Made by a program: the position numbers and the translations under genes
Notes under the pieces: model-generated
The model's input: the letters and a program-made list of their open reading frames with translations, nothing else
What the model was told of the DNA's origin: nothing
Database searches by the model: none
Source of the DNA: an uncultured Lachnospiraceae bacterium
GTDB lineage: Bacteria > Bacillota > Clostridia > Lachnospirales > Lachnospiraceae
Assembly: GCA_910586755.1 (NCBI GenBank)
Contig: CAJUJM010000091.1
Coordinates: 1-50,178 of the forward strand
Direction of reading: 5' to 3'
Length of the DNA stretch: 50,178 nucleotides
Shown here: positions 8,343 to 17,027 of the stretch, one piece after another
Layout: the number at the start of each line of letters is the position of its first letter
How positions within the stretch are numbered: position 1 is the stretch's first letter

Positions 8343-9713
8343 ATGGGATTTCAAATTGAGACAAATATTTCTGCCCTGACGGTATTCCTCCAGGGCCTTA
8401 TCAGCTTTTTGTCCCCCTGTGTGCTGCCTCTGCTTCCTCTTTATCTGGGTTATCTTTCCACAGGGGCAAAGACTACTGATGAAAGCGGACACATTCATTA
8501 CCGCCAGGGAAGAGTTCTTATTAACACCTTATTTTTTGTAGGTGGAATCAGCTTTGCCTTCTTTTTATTAGGCATGGGAGCAGGCGCTTTAGGACGCTTT
8601 TTTGCAGATTATCAGATATGGATTTCCAGAATCGGAGGCCTGCTCATCATCCTCTTTGGACTGTTTCAACTGGGAGTGTTCCGGTCAGGCTTTTTGTCCT
8701 CGGAAAAGCGATTTTCACCCCGCTTTGACCGGCTGGGAAGCGGGCCCCTATCCGCATTGATCCTGGGCTTTACCTTTAGCTTTTCCTGGACTCCCTGCGT
8801 AGGCCCGGCCCTGGCTTCCGTACTTTTAATGGCCGCCGGATCCGGCAATACGGCGGCGGCATTTTTCCTCATTGGGGTGTATACAGCAGGATTTTGTATT
8901 CCCTTTCTGCTGGTGGGCCTGTTTACAGCCAGGCTTTTGGATTTCTTTAAAAAGAACCGGAAAGTGGTTTCCTACACTACCAAAATCGGCGGCATTCTCA
9001 TGGTTTTCATGGGTATTATGATGCTTACCGGATGGATGAATGGTTTAAGCTCCAATCTGACCGGGCCTCCGGCTGCTCCTGCTCCCCAGAAGGAAGAGTC
9101 CTCATGGGAAGCTGCGGAAGAGGAAAACCCGGAAGCATCCCAACCTTCCGGCAAAGAAGTTCCGGGCGAGACCGCAGAAGACGCGGAAAGCTCCGGCGGC
9201 AGCAGCGGGAACGCCTCTTCTGGCAGTGGCGAAGATGCTCCTTCCGACAGCGATGGGGCCTCTCCTTCTGACGAAAGAGAACTTCCCGACGCCCCTGAAT
9301 TTACCCTGACAGACCAGTTTGGCAATGTCCACAACCTTTCCGACTATAAGGGCAAAACCATATTTTTAAATTTCTGGGCCACCTGGTGCGGTCCCTGTAA
9401 AATGGAGATGCCGGAAATCCAGGCCCTTTATGAGGACTGGGAAGAAAATTCCGGCGATCTTGTGGTGCTGGGGGTAGCTGGTCCCGGTTCCGGACGGGAA
9501 GGGGATGTTGCATACATTACCGCATTTTTAGAGGACAACGGCTATACCTTCCCTGTACTAATGGACGAAACCGGAATATTGTTTTACCAGTTTGGCATTA
9601 CCGCCTTCCCCACCACCTTTATGATTACGGAGGAAGGCAAGGTATACGGCTATGTATCCGGGGCCCTCTCCCGTGAAATCATGGACAGTATTATAGAACA
9701 GACTATGGAATAA
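8343..9713 (+). CDS. CcdA-TlpA fusion: thiol-disulfide electron transporter with thioredoxin domain
   Basis: This 456-residue protein joins two parts. Residues 1-235 are a six-helix CcdA/DsbD-like membrane domain with the two conserved cysteine sites SPCVLPL (Cys26) and TPCVGP (Cys152). Residues 240-315 are a low-complexity acidic Ser/Gly/Glu/Pro linker. Residues 316-456 are a TlpA/ResA-like thioredoxin domain with WCGPCK (Cys349, Cys352) and a cis-proline region (FPTTF). It should carry electrons from cytoplasmic thioredoxin across the membrane to the attached extracytoplasmic thioredoxin domain. The end overlaps the convergent hydF by 11 bases; no terminator is seen between them. Confidence 0.93.
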   Translation: MGFQIETNISALTVFLQGLISFLSPCVLPLLPLYLGYLSTGAKTTDESGHIHYRQGRVLINTLFFVGGISFAFFLLGMGAGALGRFFADYQIWISRIGGLLIILFGLFQLGVFRSGFLSSEKRFSPRFDRLGSGPLSALILGFTFSFSWTPCVGPALASVLLMAAGSGNTAAAFFLIGVYTAGFCIPFLLVGLFTARLLDFFKKNRKVVSYTTKIGGILMVFMGIMMLTGWMNGLSSNLTGPPAAPAPQKEESSWEAAEEENPEASQPSGKEVPGETAEDAESSGGSSGNASSGSGEDAPSDSDGASPSDERELPDAPEFTLTDQFGNVHNLSDYKGKTIFLNFWATWCGPCKMEMPEIQALYEDWEENSGDLVVLGVAGPGSGREGDVAYITAFLEDNGYTFPVLMDETGILFYQFGITAFPTTFMITEEGKVYGYVSGALSREIMDSIIEQTME

Positions 9714-10926
9714 GTTCCGGAAAAGGTTTTAGGCTCCGCTCTAAAATTCCCCTCAGATGGGCAATCAAAATCCCATAGTTGGTCATAGGAATGTTTTGAT
9801 CCCGGGCGCAGCCGTAACGGCGCTTCATCTCCCGCTCATTGAGCATACAGCCGCCGCAGTGGACAATCAGCTTATACTCTTCTAAATCTTCCGGAAATTC
9901 CTGGCCCGAGGTAAACTGGAATACCGGGTCTTTTCCGGTATTCCTGCGAATCCAGGCAGGCAGCTTGACGGTTCCGATATCTCCGCACTGGCGGTGATGG
10001 GTACAGCCCTCGCTGATTAATATTTTATCTCCGTCTTCTATTTTTTCCAGAGCCCGGACGCCCTCTATGGCCTGTTTCAGGCTTCCTTTATATCTGGCAA
10101 AAAGGATAGAAAAAGAGGTAAGGAAAATGTCTTCCGGGGTATGGGCCGCCGCTTTCTCAAATATCTGGCTGTCCGTAATAACGATTTTGGGCCTTTTCCC
10201 CATTTCTCTTATGGCCTGCTCCAGTCCGTCCTCCGGAACTATCAGAGCGGATCCTCCGTGGTCCAATATGTCCCGTATGGTCTGCTGCTGGGGCAGGATC
10301 AGGCGGCCTTTGGGGGCGGCTTTATCAATGGGAACCACCAAAACCGCCAAATCCGATGGCCCGATTAAGCCCTCTGTAAGTGTTTTTTTGTTTCCGTCCT
10401 CCTTTACCAAAGCCCCCAGCTTTTCCTTTAGCTCCTCAATGCCGGTTCCATCCTTGGCACTGATCCGGATGAGACACCCCGATTCCTCCAGCTTTGCAAG
10501 GGAACCGCTGATCGTACAGGAGGGCTCTGATACTAAATCCCATTTATTTAAAGTAACAAGAAAAGGAATCTTTTTTCTCTCGATCTCTTCTAGAATCTCC
10601 TTTTCTTCTTCCCCCATTCCCACTGTCCCGTCAATTACCAGAACAGCGGCGTCCGTCCGGTTTAAAACCTGACGGCTTTTCTTTACCCGCAAGCTTCCCA
10701 GCTCCCCTTCATCATCCATTCCCGGGGTATCCATCATTACCACCGGTCCCAGAGGCAAAAGCTCCATTGATTTATATACCGGGTCCGTGGTGGTTCCTTT
10801 TATAGGGGAAACCACGGCCATCTCCTGTCCTGTAACTGCATTTAACACGCTGGATTTTCCGGCATTGCGCCTGCCGAAAAAGCCGATGTGGATCCGTTCT
10901 GCAGCAGGAGTTTGATTAAGTCCCAT
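9703..10926 (-). CDS. hydF: HydF, [FeFe]-hydrogenase H-cluster maturation GTPase
   Basis: The 407-residue protein has a GTPase domain with P-loop GRRNAGKSS (18-26), G3 DTPG and G4 NKWD, and a C-terminal FeS region with CTHHRQCGD and HCGGC. It is the scaffold on which the diiron subcluster is assembled before transfer to HydA. It is the last gene of the TM1266-hydE-hydG-hydF operon, 29 bases after hydG. No hydrogenase structural gene lies in the window. Confidence 0.96.
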   Translation of the reverse strand: MGLNQTPAAERIHIGFFGRRNAGKSSVLNAVTGQEMAVVSPIKGTTTDPVYKSMELLPLGPVVMMDTPGMDDEGELGSLRVKKSRQVLNRTDAAVLVIDGTVGMGEEEKEILEEIERKKIPFLVTLNKWDLVSEPSCTISGSLAKLEESGCLIRISAKDGTGIEELKEKLGALVKEDGNKKTLTEGLIGPSDLAVLVVPIDKAAPKGRLILPQQQTIRDILDHGGSALIVPEDGLEQAIREMGKRPKIVITDSQIFEKAAAHTPEDIFLTSFSILFARYKGSLKQAIEGVRALEKIEDGDKILISEGCTHHRQCGDIGTVKLPAWIRRNTGKDPVFQFTSGQEFPEDLEEYKLIVHCGGCMLNEREMKRRYGCARDQNIPMTNYGILIAHLRGILERSLKPFPELIP

Positions 10927-10955
10927 AAGCCTTTCCTTTCTTTCGTAACCTGCAT

Positions 10956-12374
10956 TTAGAAACGGAAATCCCGGTTTCCTTTTTCGATCTCTAAAAGCCG
11001 ACCCTTTACGATTTCTCTTACCTTTTCTTTGGGGATACTGCCAAGTTCCCTTTTTATCAGCTCTTCCCCTTTCTGTCTGGTGTCCTCAGAAGCATAATCC
11101 ATCAGGTATTCTTTTAAGGTCATCAGGGCGTTGGGCAGGCAGCAGTTTTCGATCTGTCCCGACTTACACAGGGACATAAAACGGTCTCCGGTGCGGCCTT
11201 CCCGGTAGCAGGCTGTGCAGAAACTGGGGATGTAATCCATGCCCATAAGCCAGTTTACCACCTGATCCAAAGTCCGCTTATCGCTGACATCAAACTGTTC
11301 CGAACATTCTTCCTCCGGCTCTTCCTCTGCATATCCTCCCACGCTGGTTCTGGAGCCGCCGGAAATCTGGGAAATGCCCAGATGCAGTACCCTTTCCCTG
11401 CATTCTTTGCTCTCTCTGGTGGAAATAATCATGCCGGTATAGGGAACTGCAATGCGGATGCAGGCCACGATTTTTGCAAAGGTATCATCGTCAATTCCAT
11501 TGTCAAACACCCCCGGATCAATGTCGTCAGCCCGTTTGATTCTGGGAACGCTGATGGTGTGGGGACCCACTCCGTATACTGCCTCCAGGTGTTCGGCGTG
11601 CATTAAAAGTCCGGCAAATTCATACCGGTACAGCTCCAGTCCAAACAGTACCCCGCAGCCTACGTCGTCAATTCCTCCTTCCATAGCCCGATCCATGGCC
11701 TCGGTGTGGTAGTTGTAATCATGCTTAGGGCCTGTGGGATGGAGTTTTAAGTAACTCTCCTTGTGATAGGTCTCCTGAAACAGGATGTAGGTACCGATTC
11801 CGGCCTCCTTCAGCTTCCGGTAATTCTCCACTGTAGTAGCCGCAATATTCACATTCACCCGGCGGATAGCGCCGTTTTTATGTTTAATGCTGTAGATAGT
11901 CTTAATACTCTCCAATACATAGTCAATGGGACAGTTAACCGGATCCTCGCCGGTCTCCAGCGCCAGCCTTTTATGGCCCATATCCTGAAGGGCAATGACC
12001 TCCTTTCGGATCTCTTCCTGGGTCAGTTTCTTTCTGGCAATGTGCTTATTTTTGGCATGATAGGGGCAGTAAACACATCCGTTTATACAATAATTAGACA
12101 GGTAAAGAGGGGCAAACATGACGATCCTGCTGCCGTAAAAATCCTTTTTTATCTGTTCTGCCAGAGCAAAGATCTCCTGATTTTTATCCTCCAGATCACA
12201 GTCCAAAAGAACTGCCGCCTCCCGATGGCTCAAGCCTTTTCTTTGCCCGGCTTTCTCTAAAATTTTCTGGATCAGTTCCCGGTTGTGCCTGTTTTCCCGG
12301 GCGTATTGAAGAGTTTCTAAGATCTCTTCATGGTTGATAAATTCGTCTGCACATTTTGATTTTGGATTATACAT
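10956..12374 (-). CDS. hydG: HydG, radical SAM tyrosine lyase of H-cluster maturation
   Basis: The 472-residue protein has the radical SAM motif CINGCVYC (Cys96, 100, 103) and the C-terminal cluster motif FCTACYREGRTGDRFM followed by a distal Cys near ENCC, which is diagnostic of HydG. It cleaves tyrosine to give the CO and CN ligands of the H-cluster. Length and motif order match the family throughout. It lies 33 bases downstream of hydE. Confidence 0.96.
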   Translation of the reverse strand: MYNPKSKCADEFINHEEILETLQYARENRHNRELIQKILEKAGQRKGLSHREAAVLLDCDLEDKNQEIFALAEQIKKDFYGSRIVMFAPLYLSNYCINGCVYCPYHAKNKHIARKKLTQEEIRKEVIALQDMGHKRLALETGEDPVNCPIDYVLESIKTIYSIKHKNGAIRRVNVNIAATTVENYRKLKEAGIGTYILFQETYHKESYLKLHPTGPKHDYNYHTEAMDRAMEGGIDDVGCGVLFGLELYRYEFAGLLMHAEHLEAVYGVGPHTISVPRIKRADDIDPGVFDNGIDDDTFAKIVACIRIAVPYTGMIISTRESKECRERVLHLGISQISGGSRTSVGGYAEEEPEEECSEQFDVSDKRTLDQVVNWLMGMDYIPSFCTACYREGRTGDRFMSLCKSGQIENCCLPNALMTLKEYLMDYASEDTRQKGEELIKRELGSIPKEKVREIVKGRLLEIEKGNRDFRF

Positions 12375-12407
12375 GTGTTTTCCTTTCTGGCAGGGCTGAT
12401 GATAAGC

Positions 12408-13496
12408 CTACCTCTTTTTATAATCTCCCCGATGAGAAACTACCTTGTATCCGATTGCAGCCATAGAGGCTTTCAGTTCCTCCAGATTCTGGGCAGCTTC
12501 TTTTCCCGTACAGATTTTGTTATCATAGAGCAGGTACTTTTCCCTGACATTTTCCGGTGATAAATTGGGCATCACCACATTGGCTCCAGCCAGGATCCCC
12601 GCTTCCCTGCCTCCCGAAGATGCGGTGGCCAGCGCGGTGGTGGCCGGAAGCAGCACAGAGGGAAGCATAATCCGGACTAAGCTTAACAAATATAGCGTAA
12701 GGGCCGTACTTCCGGCCGGTTCTCCTCTAAAAGGAGTATTACAGTGGGGAAGAAAAGGGCCGATTCCCACCATCTCCGGATCCAGCTTTTGTAAAAATTC
12801 CATGTCGTCTGCCAGAGTTTCTACCGTCTGTCCCGGAGATCCCACCATCAATCCGGCCCCGGTCTGATATCCCAGCTGTTTTAGGTGAAACAGACAATTT
12901 TTCCGGTTTAATAGGCTTAGCTCAGGAGGATGAAGCCTGCGGTAATGGAAGTCATTTGCCGTCTCGTGGCGGAGCAGATACCGGTCTGCTCCCGCCTCTT
13001 TTAGCCTTGCATAGCTGGCCATGTCCCGTTCTCCCACCGACAGGGTAACTGCACAATCCGGCCAGTTTTTCTTGATACTCCGGATGATTTCTTCCAGACG
13101 ATCATCTGTAAAATATCCGTCCTCCCCTCCCTGTAAAACAAAGGTGCGAAACCCCAGTTTGTAACCGTTTTCGCAGCAATCCAAAATGTCTTCGAGAGTC
13201 AGGCGATAGCGGGCCGCCTCTTTATTGCTCCGCCGGATCCCGCAATAATAGCAGTCGTTTTTACAGTAGTTGGTAAACTCAATAAGCCCCCGGACATAGA
13301 CGGTTTTTCCGTAAATCCCATCCCGGATCCCGCAGGCCAAAGCGGCGGCATACCGGGCGGCGTCAGCGGTTTCCGGAACCGGGCAGGATATGCCTGTCAC
13401 TCTCCCCTGCCCGTCCGCCCAGGGTTCAAACAATCTTATCCACTCTTCCCGGGTGAGGACATGCCGGGCAGCTAATCGATCTATGTATTCTTTCAT
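12408..13496 (-). CDS. hydE: HydE, radical SAM maturase of the [FeFe] H-cluster
   Basis: This 362-residue protein (from ATG 13496) has YCKNDCYYCGIRR with the CX3CX2C radical SAM motif (Cys78, 82, 85 in this numbering), LQGGEDGYF and RHETANDFHYRRLHP, all typical of HydE. HydE acts on the organometallic iron precursor made by HydG. Two starts are possible. ATG 13517 overlaps the stop of the upstream gene as ATGA; ATG 13496 has GAAAGGG ten bases upstream. I prefer the latter, with weak preference. Confidence 0.95.
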   Translation of the reverse strand: MKEYIDRLAARHVLTREEWIRLFEPWADGQGRVTGISCPVPETADAARYAAALACGIRDGIYGKTVYVRGLIEFTNYCKNDCYYCGIRRSNKEAARYRLTLEDILDCCENGYKLGFRTFVLQGGEDGYFTDDRLEEIIRSIKKNWPDCAVTLSVGERDMASYARLKEAGADRYLLRHETANDFHYRRLHPPELSLLNRKNCLFHLKQLGYQTGAGLMVGSPGQTVETLADDMEFLQKLDPEMVGIGPFLPHCNTPFRGEPAGSTALTLYLLSLVRIMLPSVLLPATTALATASSGGREAGILAGANVVMPNLSPENVREKYLLYDNKICTGKEAAQNLEELKASMAAIGYKVVSHRGDYKKR

Positions 13497-13513
13497 TGGG
13501 GCGTTTCCCTTTC

Positions 13514-13768
13514 TCATGCTTTGGAATACAGGGCCTTGGAGCTGACCCCGGGAAGGCGGCCCAGCTTGCCGGACAGGGCGCTGATGGTATCCATGGGAGC
13601 GTCCACTACGATACTGATAATGTTCACCTGCTTTTTCTCATAGGGAAGGCCCATCCGGCCGATGACATACCGGCCATACTGAGATAAAAGGGTGTTAACC
13701 GCCTCCGCCTGATTCCTGTCGTCAATAATAATGCCGATAACCGCGATTCTCGTCTCCTGATTTTCCAT
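13514..13768 (-). CDS. TM1266 family iron-only hydrogenase system regulator
   Basis: An 84-residue ferredoxin-like (ACT/NikR-C-like) domain protein: TRIAVIGIIIDD, RMGLPYEKKQVNIISIVVDA and LSGKLGRLPGVSSKALYSK are characteristic of the TM1266 family found with hydE/hydF/hydG. It lacks a DNA-binding domain of its own, so its regulatory role in the family is putative. AGGAGG sits nine bases before the ATG. It is the first gene of the operon and ends ATGA on the first possible hydE start. Confidence 0.92.
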   Translation of the reverse strand: MENQETRIAVIGIIIDDRNQAEAVNTLLSQYGRYVIGRMGLPYEKKQVNIISIVVDAPMDTISALSGKLGRLPGVSSKALYSKA

Positions 13769-13795
13769 AAAAAGTCCTCCTGCCTGCAGAGCAAA

Positions 13796-13943
13796 ATCCG
13801 GCAGAATATGTTACGGACGCCTTTTGCCGGATATTACGTAACAAAAAAGCAGACCCTGCAAAAAGGCCTGCATATATTACAAAATACCCCCGCAAAATAC
13901 GCCTGTAACGCGCTTTGCCGGATTTTTGTATCATACTGTATCA
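13796..13943 (-). promoter_or_regulatory. Structured leader of the hydrogenase-maturation operon
   Basis: On the minus strand, a terminator-like hairpin GCAGGCC/GGTCTGC (13871-13865 with 13855-13849) is followed by T6 (13848-13843). Next come GTTACG (13842-13837), ATCCGGCA (13832-13825), CGTAAC (13815-13810) and TGCCGGAT (13803-13796). These four form two perfect interleaved pairings, a possible pseudoknot or switch, ending 11 bases before the AGGAGG. An extra ATCCGGCA lies at 13923-13916. A direct repeat TGTATCA (13927-13933 and 13937-13943) and a 14-bp palindrome AAGGGCGCGCCCTT (13962-13975) lie further upstream. Confidence 0.5.
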
Positions 13944-14152
13944 CAATAGACGTTCCCCTATAAGGGCGCGCCCTTCCATTTGGCCTTTCCGTCAGAAATT
14001 CTTTCGGTTAGTTTTACTCTATGGTTTTTATTTTTGTTTTGTTCTTTCTCACTTCGGACGCCTTACGTCAGGAATGGTCTGAGGTTTGGAGCCGAAAGCT
14101 TTCGCTATATGTTTATCTTAACCGCCTCAAGAGAAAAAGTCAAGCAAATCAC

Positions 14153-14196
14153 TTGACAAATAAAAAGAACAGATCTAAAATTACTTAGGAAGCTAA
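14153..14196 (+). promoter_or_regulatory. marR promoter with overlapping operator
   Basis: A near-consensus promoter TTGACA (14153-14158), 17 bases, TAAAAT (14176-14181) is followed at the expected transcription start by the dyad TTAGGAAGCTAA (14185-14196). The same dyad recurs before the MATE gene, which suggests MarR binding and autorepression. Confidence 0.75.
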
Positions 14197-14219
14197 TAAA
14201 ATAAGAAAAGGATGAGTCT

Positions 14220-14645
14220 ATGATTTCCCTAACCCGAAGCGCCGCAAGGTATGTCAGCAAATTGTCCAACCAGTTACGCAGAAAATTGGATATGCTTTCT
14301 TCCAGGAAGGAATTCAGCGGTTCCCAGGGAAGGACGCTCCACTTTTTGCTGGCACAGACACAGGATGTATTTCAAAAAGATATTGAGGAAGAATACAGCA
14401 TACGCCCGTCCACTGCAACAGAACTTTTAAAGCAAATGGAAAAAAACGGGCTGATCGTCCGGGAACCTGTTGCTTATGACAACCGGCTGAAAAAAATTGT
14501 TTTGACCGATAAAGCCTTAATCTACCGGCAGCAGGTCGTAGAGGATTTAACCGAATTGGAAAAAAGACTTGTTAAGGATATTTCTGAAGCAGACTTGGAA
14601 ATTTTCTTTCAGGTAATTGAGAAAATGATGGATAACTTATCATAA
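14220..14645 (+). CDS. MarR family transcriptional regulator
   Basis: The 141-residue winged-helix protein has a recognition region (FQKDIEEEYSIRPSTATELLKQMEKNGLI) and wing (REPVAYDNRLKKIVLTDKA) in MarR order, flanked by dimerisation helices. It probably represses itself and the MATE pump gene, since both are preceded by a TTAGGAARCTAA dyad. It starts 8 bases after AAAAGGATG-type ribosome sequence. Confidence 0.9.
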   Translation: MISLTRSAARYVSKLSNQLRRKLDMLSSRKEFSGSQGRTLHFLLAQTQDVFQKDIEEEYSIRPSTATELLKQMEKNGLIVREPVAYDNRLKKIVLTDKALIYRQQVVEDLTELEKRLVKDISEADLEIFFQVIEKMMDNLS

Positions 14646-14671
14646 GCTATCCAATATTTTCGCCCAAATAC

Positions 14672-14683
14672 TTAGGAAACTAA
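14672..14683. promoter_or_regulatory. Second MarR-type operator before the MATE gene
   Basis: TTAGGAAACTAA, differing by one central base from the dyad at 14185-14196, lies 26 bases before the MATE start codon within a shared context (ACTTAGGAA). It would let MarR control the pump separately from its own gene. Confidence 0.65.
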
Positions 14684-14708
14684 TATTTTAGAAAGAGAGG
14701 TAATCATT

Positions 14709-16043
14709 ATGAATGAAACCAACAATTTTTCCACAGGGAAACTATTCCCCATGATTTTAAAGTATTCTATTCCGGCGTCTATTTCCCTCCTAATTACAGC
14801 CATTTACAATATTGTTGACCGCATATTTGTAGGGAATTTTAATGGTACTTCCGCATTGGCCGGGCTGTCCATCTGCTTTCCTCTTTCTTTTATGATGATA
14901 GCCTTTGGGCTGACCTGCAGCGCGGGCGGTTCCTCCCTGTTCAGCCTGTTTGCCGGAAAAGGCCAGCAGAAAAATATGAACCGTTCTTTCGGAAATGCAT
15001 TTCTGCTGGTTATCATTTTTGAAATCCCCTTATCTCTGCTTTTGCTGATCTTTGTAGATCCCATCCTCACCATATTTGGAGTGACAGAAACCGCATATTC
15101 TTACGCCTTACCCTATTATAAAATCGTCACCTTAGGCTGTCTCTTCCAGGGACTTACCATGGTCTTTTGCGATTTTGTCCGCGTCTCCGGAAGGCCTGTC
15201 CTGGGGATGTACGTCACCGGCATCGGAGCTGTGACAAATATGATTTTAGATGCCGTTTTTGTAGCTGTTTTGGGCTGGGGCGTGGAAGGAGCGGCCTGGG
15301 CTACTGTCATAGGACAAATCCTTTCCACTTTATTGGGCGCATATCTGATTTTGAAAGGCTATACAAAAGTAGAAATTGAGAGAGAAACCTTTTCTTTTGA
15401 TTTTGAGCTTGCCAAAAAAATTGTCTCCTGCGGCTTTGCCTTCTGGATTGCACAGATGGCTATGGGATTCATCAGCCTTGTTTACAACAGCCAATTGGGC
15501 AGATACGGCGGTGATATGGCTATCAGCGTGTACGCGGTTGTAGCCAGTATTATGACCTTTGTGATAATGCCTGCCAGCGGTATCAGCCAGGGGATCCAGC
15601 CTATTGTGGGCAACAATTTCGGAGCCAAAAATTATAAAAGAGTCATGTCCGCCTTATATCAGGCCTCTGCTCTTTCCGTAGGCGTTACCTGCATTATCTG
15701 GCTGATTGTCATGGCTTTTCCGGAAGCAATCTTATCCTCATTTGGAGCTTCTGAAAAAATGATGGAGCTTGGAACGGTTGGGTTAAGAATCAATTTTTGC
15801 ATCACACCTGTGCTAGGTTTTGTAATGCTGGCCACTACCTTTTTTCAGTCTATTGCAAAGCCGGTTCCGTCTATTGTCATTACCTTTTTAAGGCAGATTT
15901 TGTTTCTCATACCATTTATTTATATCTTCCCTGTCCTGTGGGGCATAAACGGCATTTTTGCCGCTCAGCCTGTCAGCGACGCGTTGGCTTTAATCCTTTC
16001 GGTTATTCTTGTTGTAAGGGAGCAGCGGCAGTTGTGCCGGTAA
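14709..16043 (+). CDS. MATE family multidrug efflux transporter
   Basis: The 444-residue membrane protein has about 12 helices and MATE hallmarks in the N half (MILKYSIPASISLLITAIYN, VDRIFVGNFNGTSALAG) and a repeat in the C half (GISQGIQPIVGNNFGAKNYKR). It exports cationic drugs or metabolites using Na+ or H+ gradients. It lies 63 bases after marR with an AGAGAGG ribosome site, and is probably controlled by that regulator. Confidence 0.93.
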   Translation: MNETNNFSTGKLFPMILKYSIPASISLLITAIYNIVDRIFVGNFNGTSALAGLSICFPLSFMMIAFGLTCSAGGSSLFSLFAGKGQQKNMNRSFGNAFLLVIIFEIPLSLLLLIFVDPILTIFGVTETAYSYALPYYKIVTLGCLFQGLTMVFCDFVRVSGRPVLGMYVTGIGAVTNMILDAVFVAVLGWGVEGAAWATVIGQILSTLLGAYLILKGYTKVEIERETFSFDFELAKKIVSCGFAFWIAQMAMGFISLVYNSQLGRYGGDMAISVYAVVASIMTFVIMPASGISQGIQPIVGNNFGAKNYKRVMSALYQASALSVGVTCIIWLIVMAFPEAILSSFGASEKMMELGTVGLRINFCITPVLGFVMLATTFFQSIAKPVPSIVITFLRQILFLIPFIYIFPVLWGINGIFAAQPVSDALALILSVILVVREQRQLCR

Positions 16044-16230
16044 GCATTATACATAATTGAAAAGTATTGGGGGATACACAAAAATCTAGAATTATAGTTG
16101 GCCCTTATCTCTTCTTTGCTATGCACAGAAACACTAAAAGTATGCTTATTATATATCAAAATATGTCGTAATATATAATATAAAGCAAGATCTGGAAACT
16201 TAAGTAGTAATAGCTAGGAGAATATAATCT

Positions 16231-17010
16231 ATGAATTCTTATTTACCTCAAACAGCTAGTGTATCTGAAGATTTTCAAAAAAGAGCATGCTCTTATGAAG
16301 CCCAGTCACGTTGGATTACCAGTGATTCAATTAACATAATTCCATATCATTACTTGTCTCGAAGACCAACCATGGGAGAAACCCTTGATGCTGGAGGCGG
16401 AACAGGATATTTATCTTCATTTCTCTTAAAAAAGATTCCAGCATCTTCACTCACTATTGTTGATGCCAGCGAAAATATGCTGGCAATAGCAAAGAGCAGA
16501 ATACCTGGTGCTAATTTAATTAATACATCTATCGAATCGTTTTGTTTAGAAAATGATCTTAAATTTGACACGATACTTGCCAGGCAAATTTTCCACTATG
16601 TCAATGATATTGAAGTTGTATTAAATTTATTAAGGGAAAAATTAAGCAGCAACGGATTATTTTATGTTGGACAATTCGTTGTTTGTGATAATGATTCTGA
16701 TAAATGGCATAAAAATTTGATTCAAAAAATATCAAAAAACAGGAAACGTTCCTTTACGTTTGATGGCTTTCAAAAAGCCTTCGAGTCTAACGGATTTAGA
16801 ATAATTGAATGTTGTACTGAAGATTATGAAGAAAACATCAAGGATTTTTATACGAGACGAACAAACGAAGAATTGGAATACAATAATTTTTATAAATCAG
16901 TTAAAAACTCCTTGAATGAAAACATTACAGAAAAAATGCATATTAAAGTTATGGATAATAATATATTTTTTACTGTGCAATTTTGTCATTTATTGTTAGA
17001 ACGAAGATAA
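16231..17010 (+). CDS. Class I SAM-dependent methyltransferase
   Basis: The 259-residue protein has motif I LDAGGGTGYLS (52-62), the acidic loop TIVDASENML and a motif IV-like region FDTILARQIFHYV, giving a Rossmann-fold methyltransferase of the UbiE/SmtA type. The target is unknown. The gene is much more AT-rich than the genes on either side, as is the next gene, suggesting the pair arrived together by transfer. AGGAG lies upstream of ATG 16231. Confidence 0.82.
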   Translation: MNSYLPQTASVSEDFQKRACSYEAQSRWITSDSINIIPYHYLSRRPTMGETLDAGGGTGYLSSFLLKKIPASSLTIVDASENMLAIAKSRIPGANLINTSIESFCLENDLKFDTILARQIFHYVNDIEVVLNLLREKLSSNGLFYVGQFVVCDNDSDKWHKNLIQKISKNRKRSFTFDGFQKAFESNGFRIIECCTEDYEENIKDFYTRRTNEELEYNNFYKSVKNSLNENITEKMHIKVMDNNIFFTVQFCHLLLERR

Positions 17011-17027
17011 ATTTAGGAGCAGGCAAT

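Noticed and set aside
9703..13768. A complete hydrogenase locus
   Set aside because: Only maturation genes and TM1266 are present; no HydA H-cluster protein (TSCCPxW-type motif) is encoded in the window.
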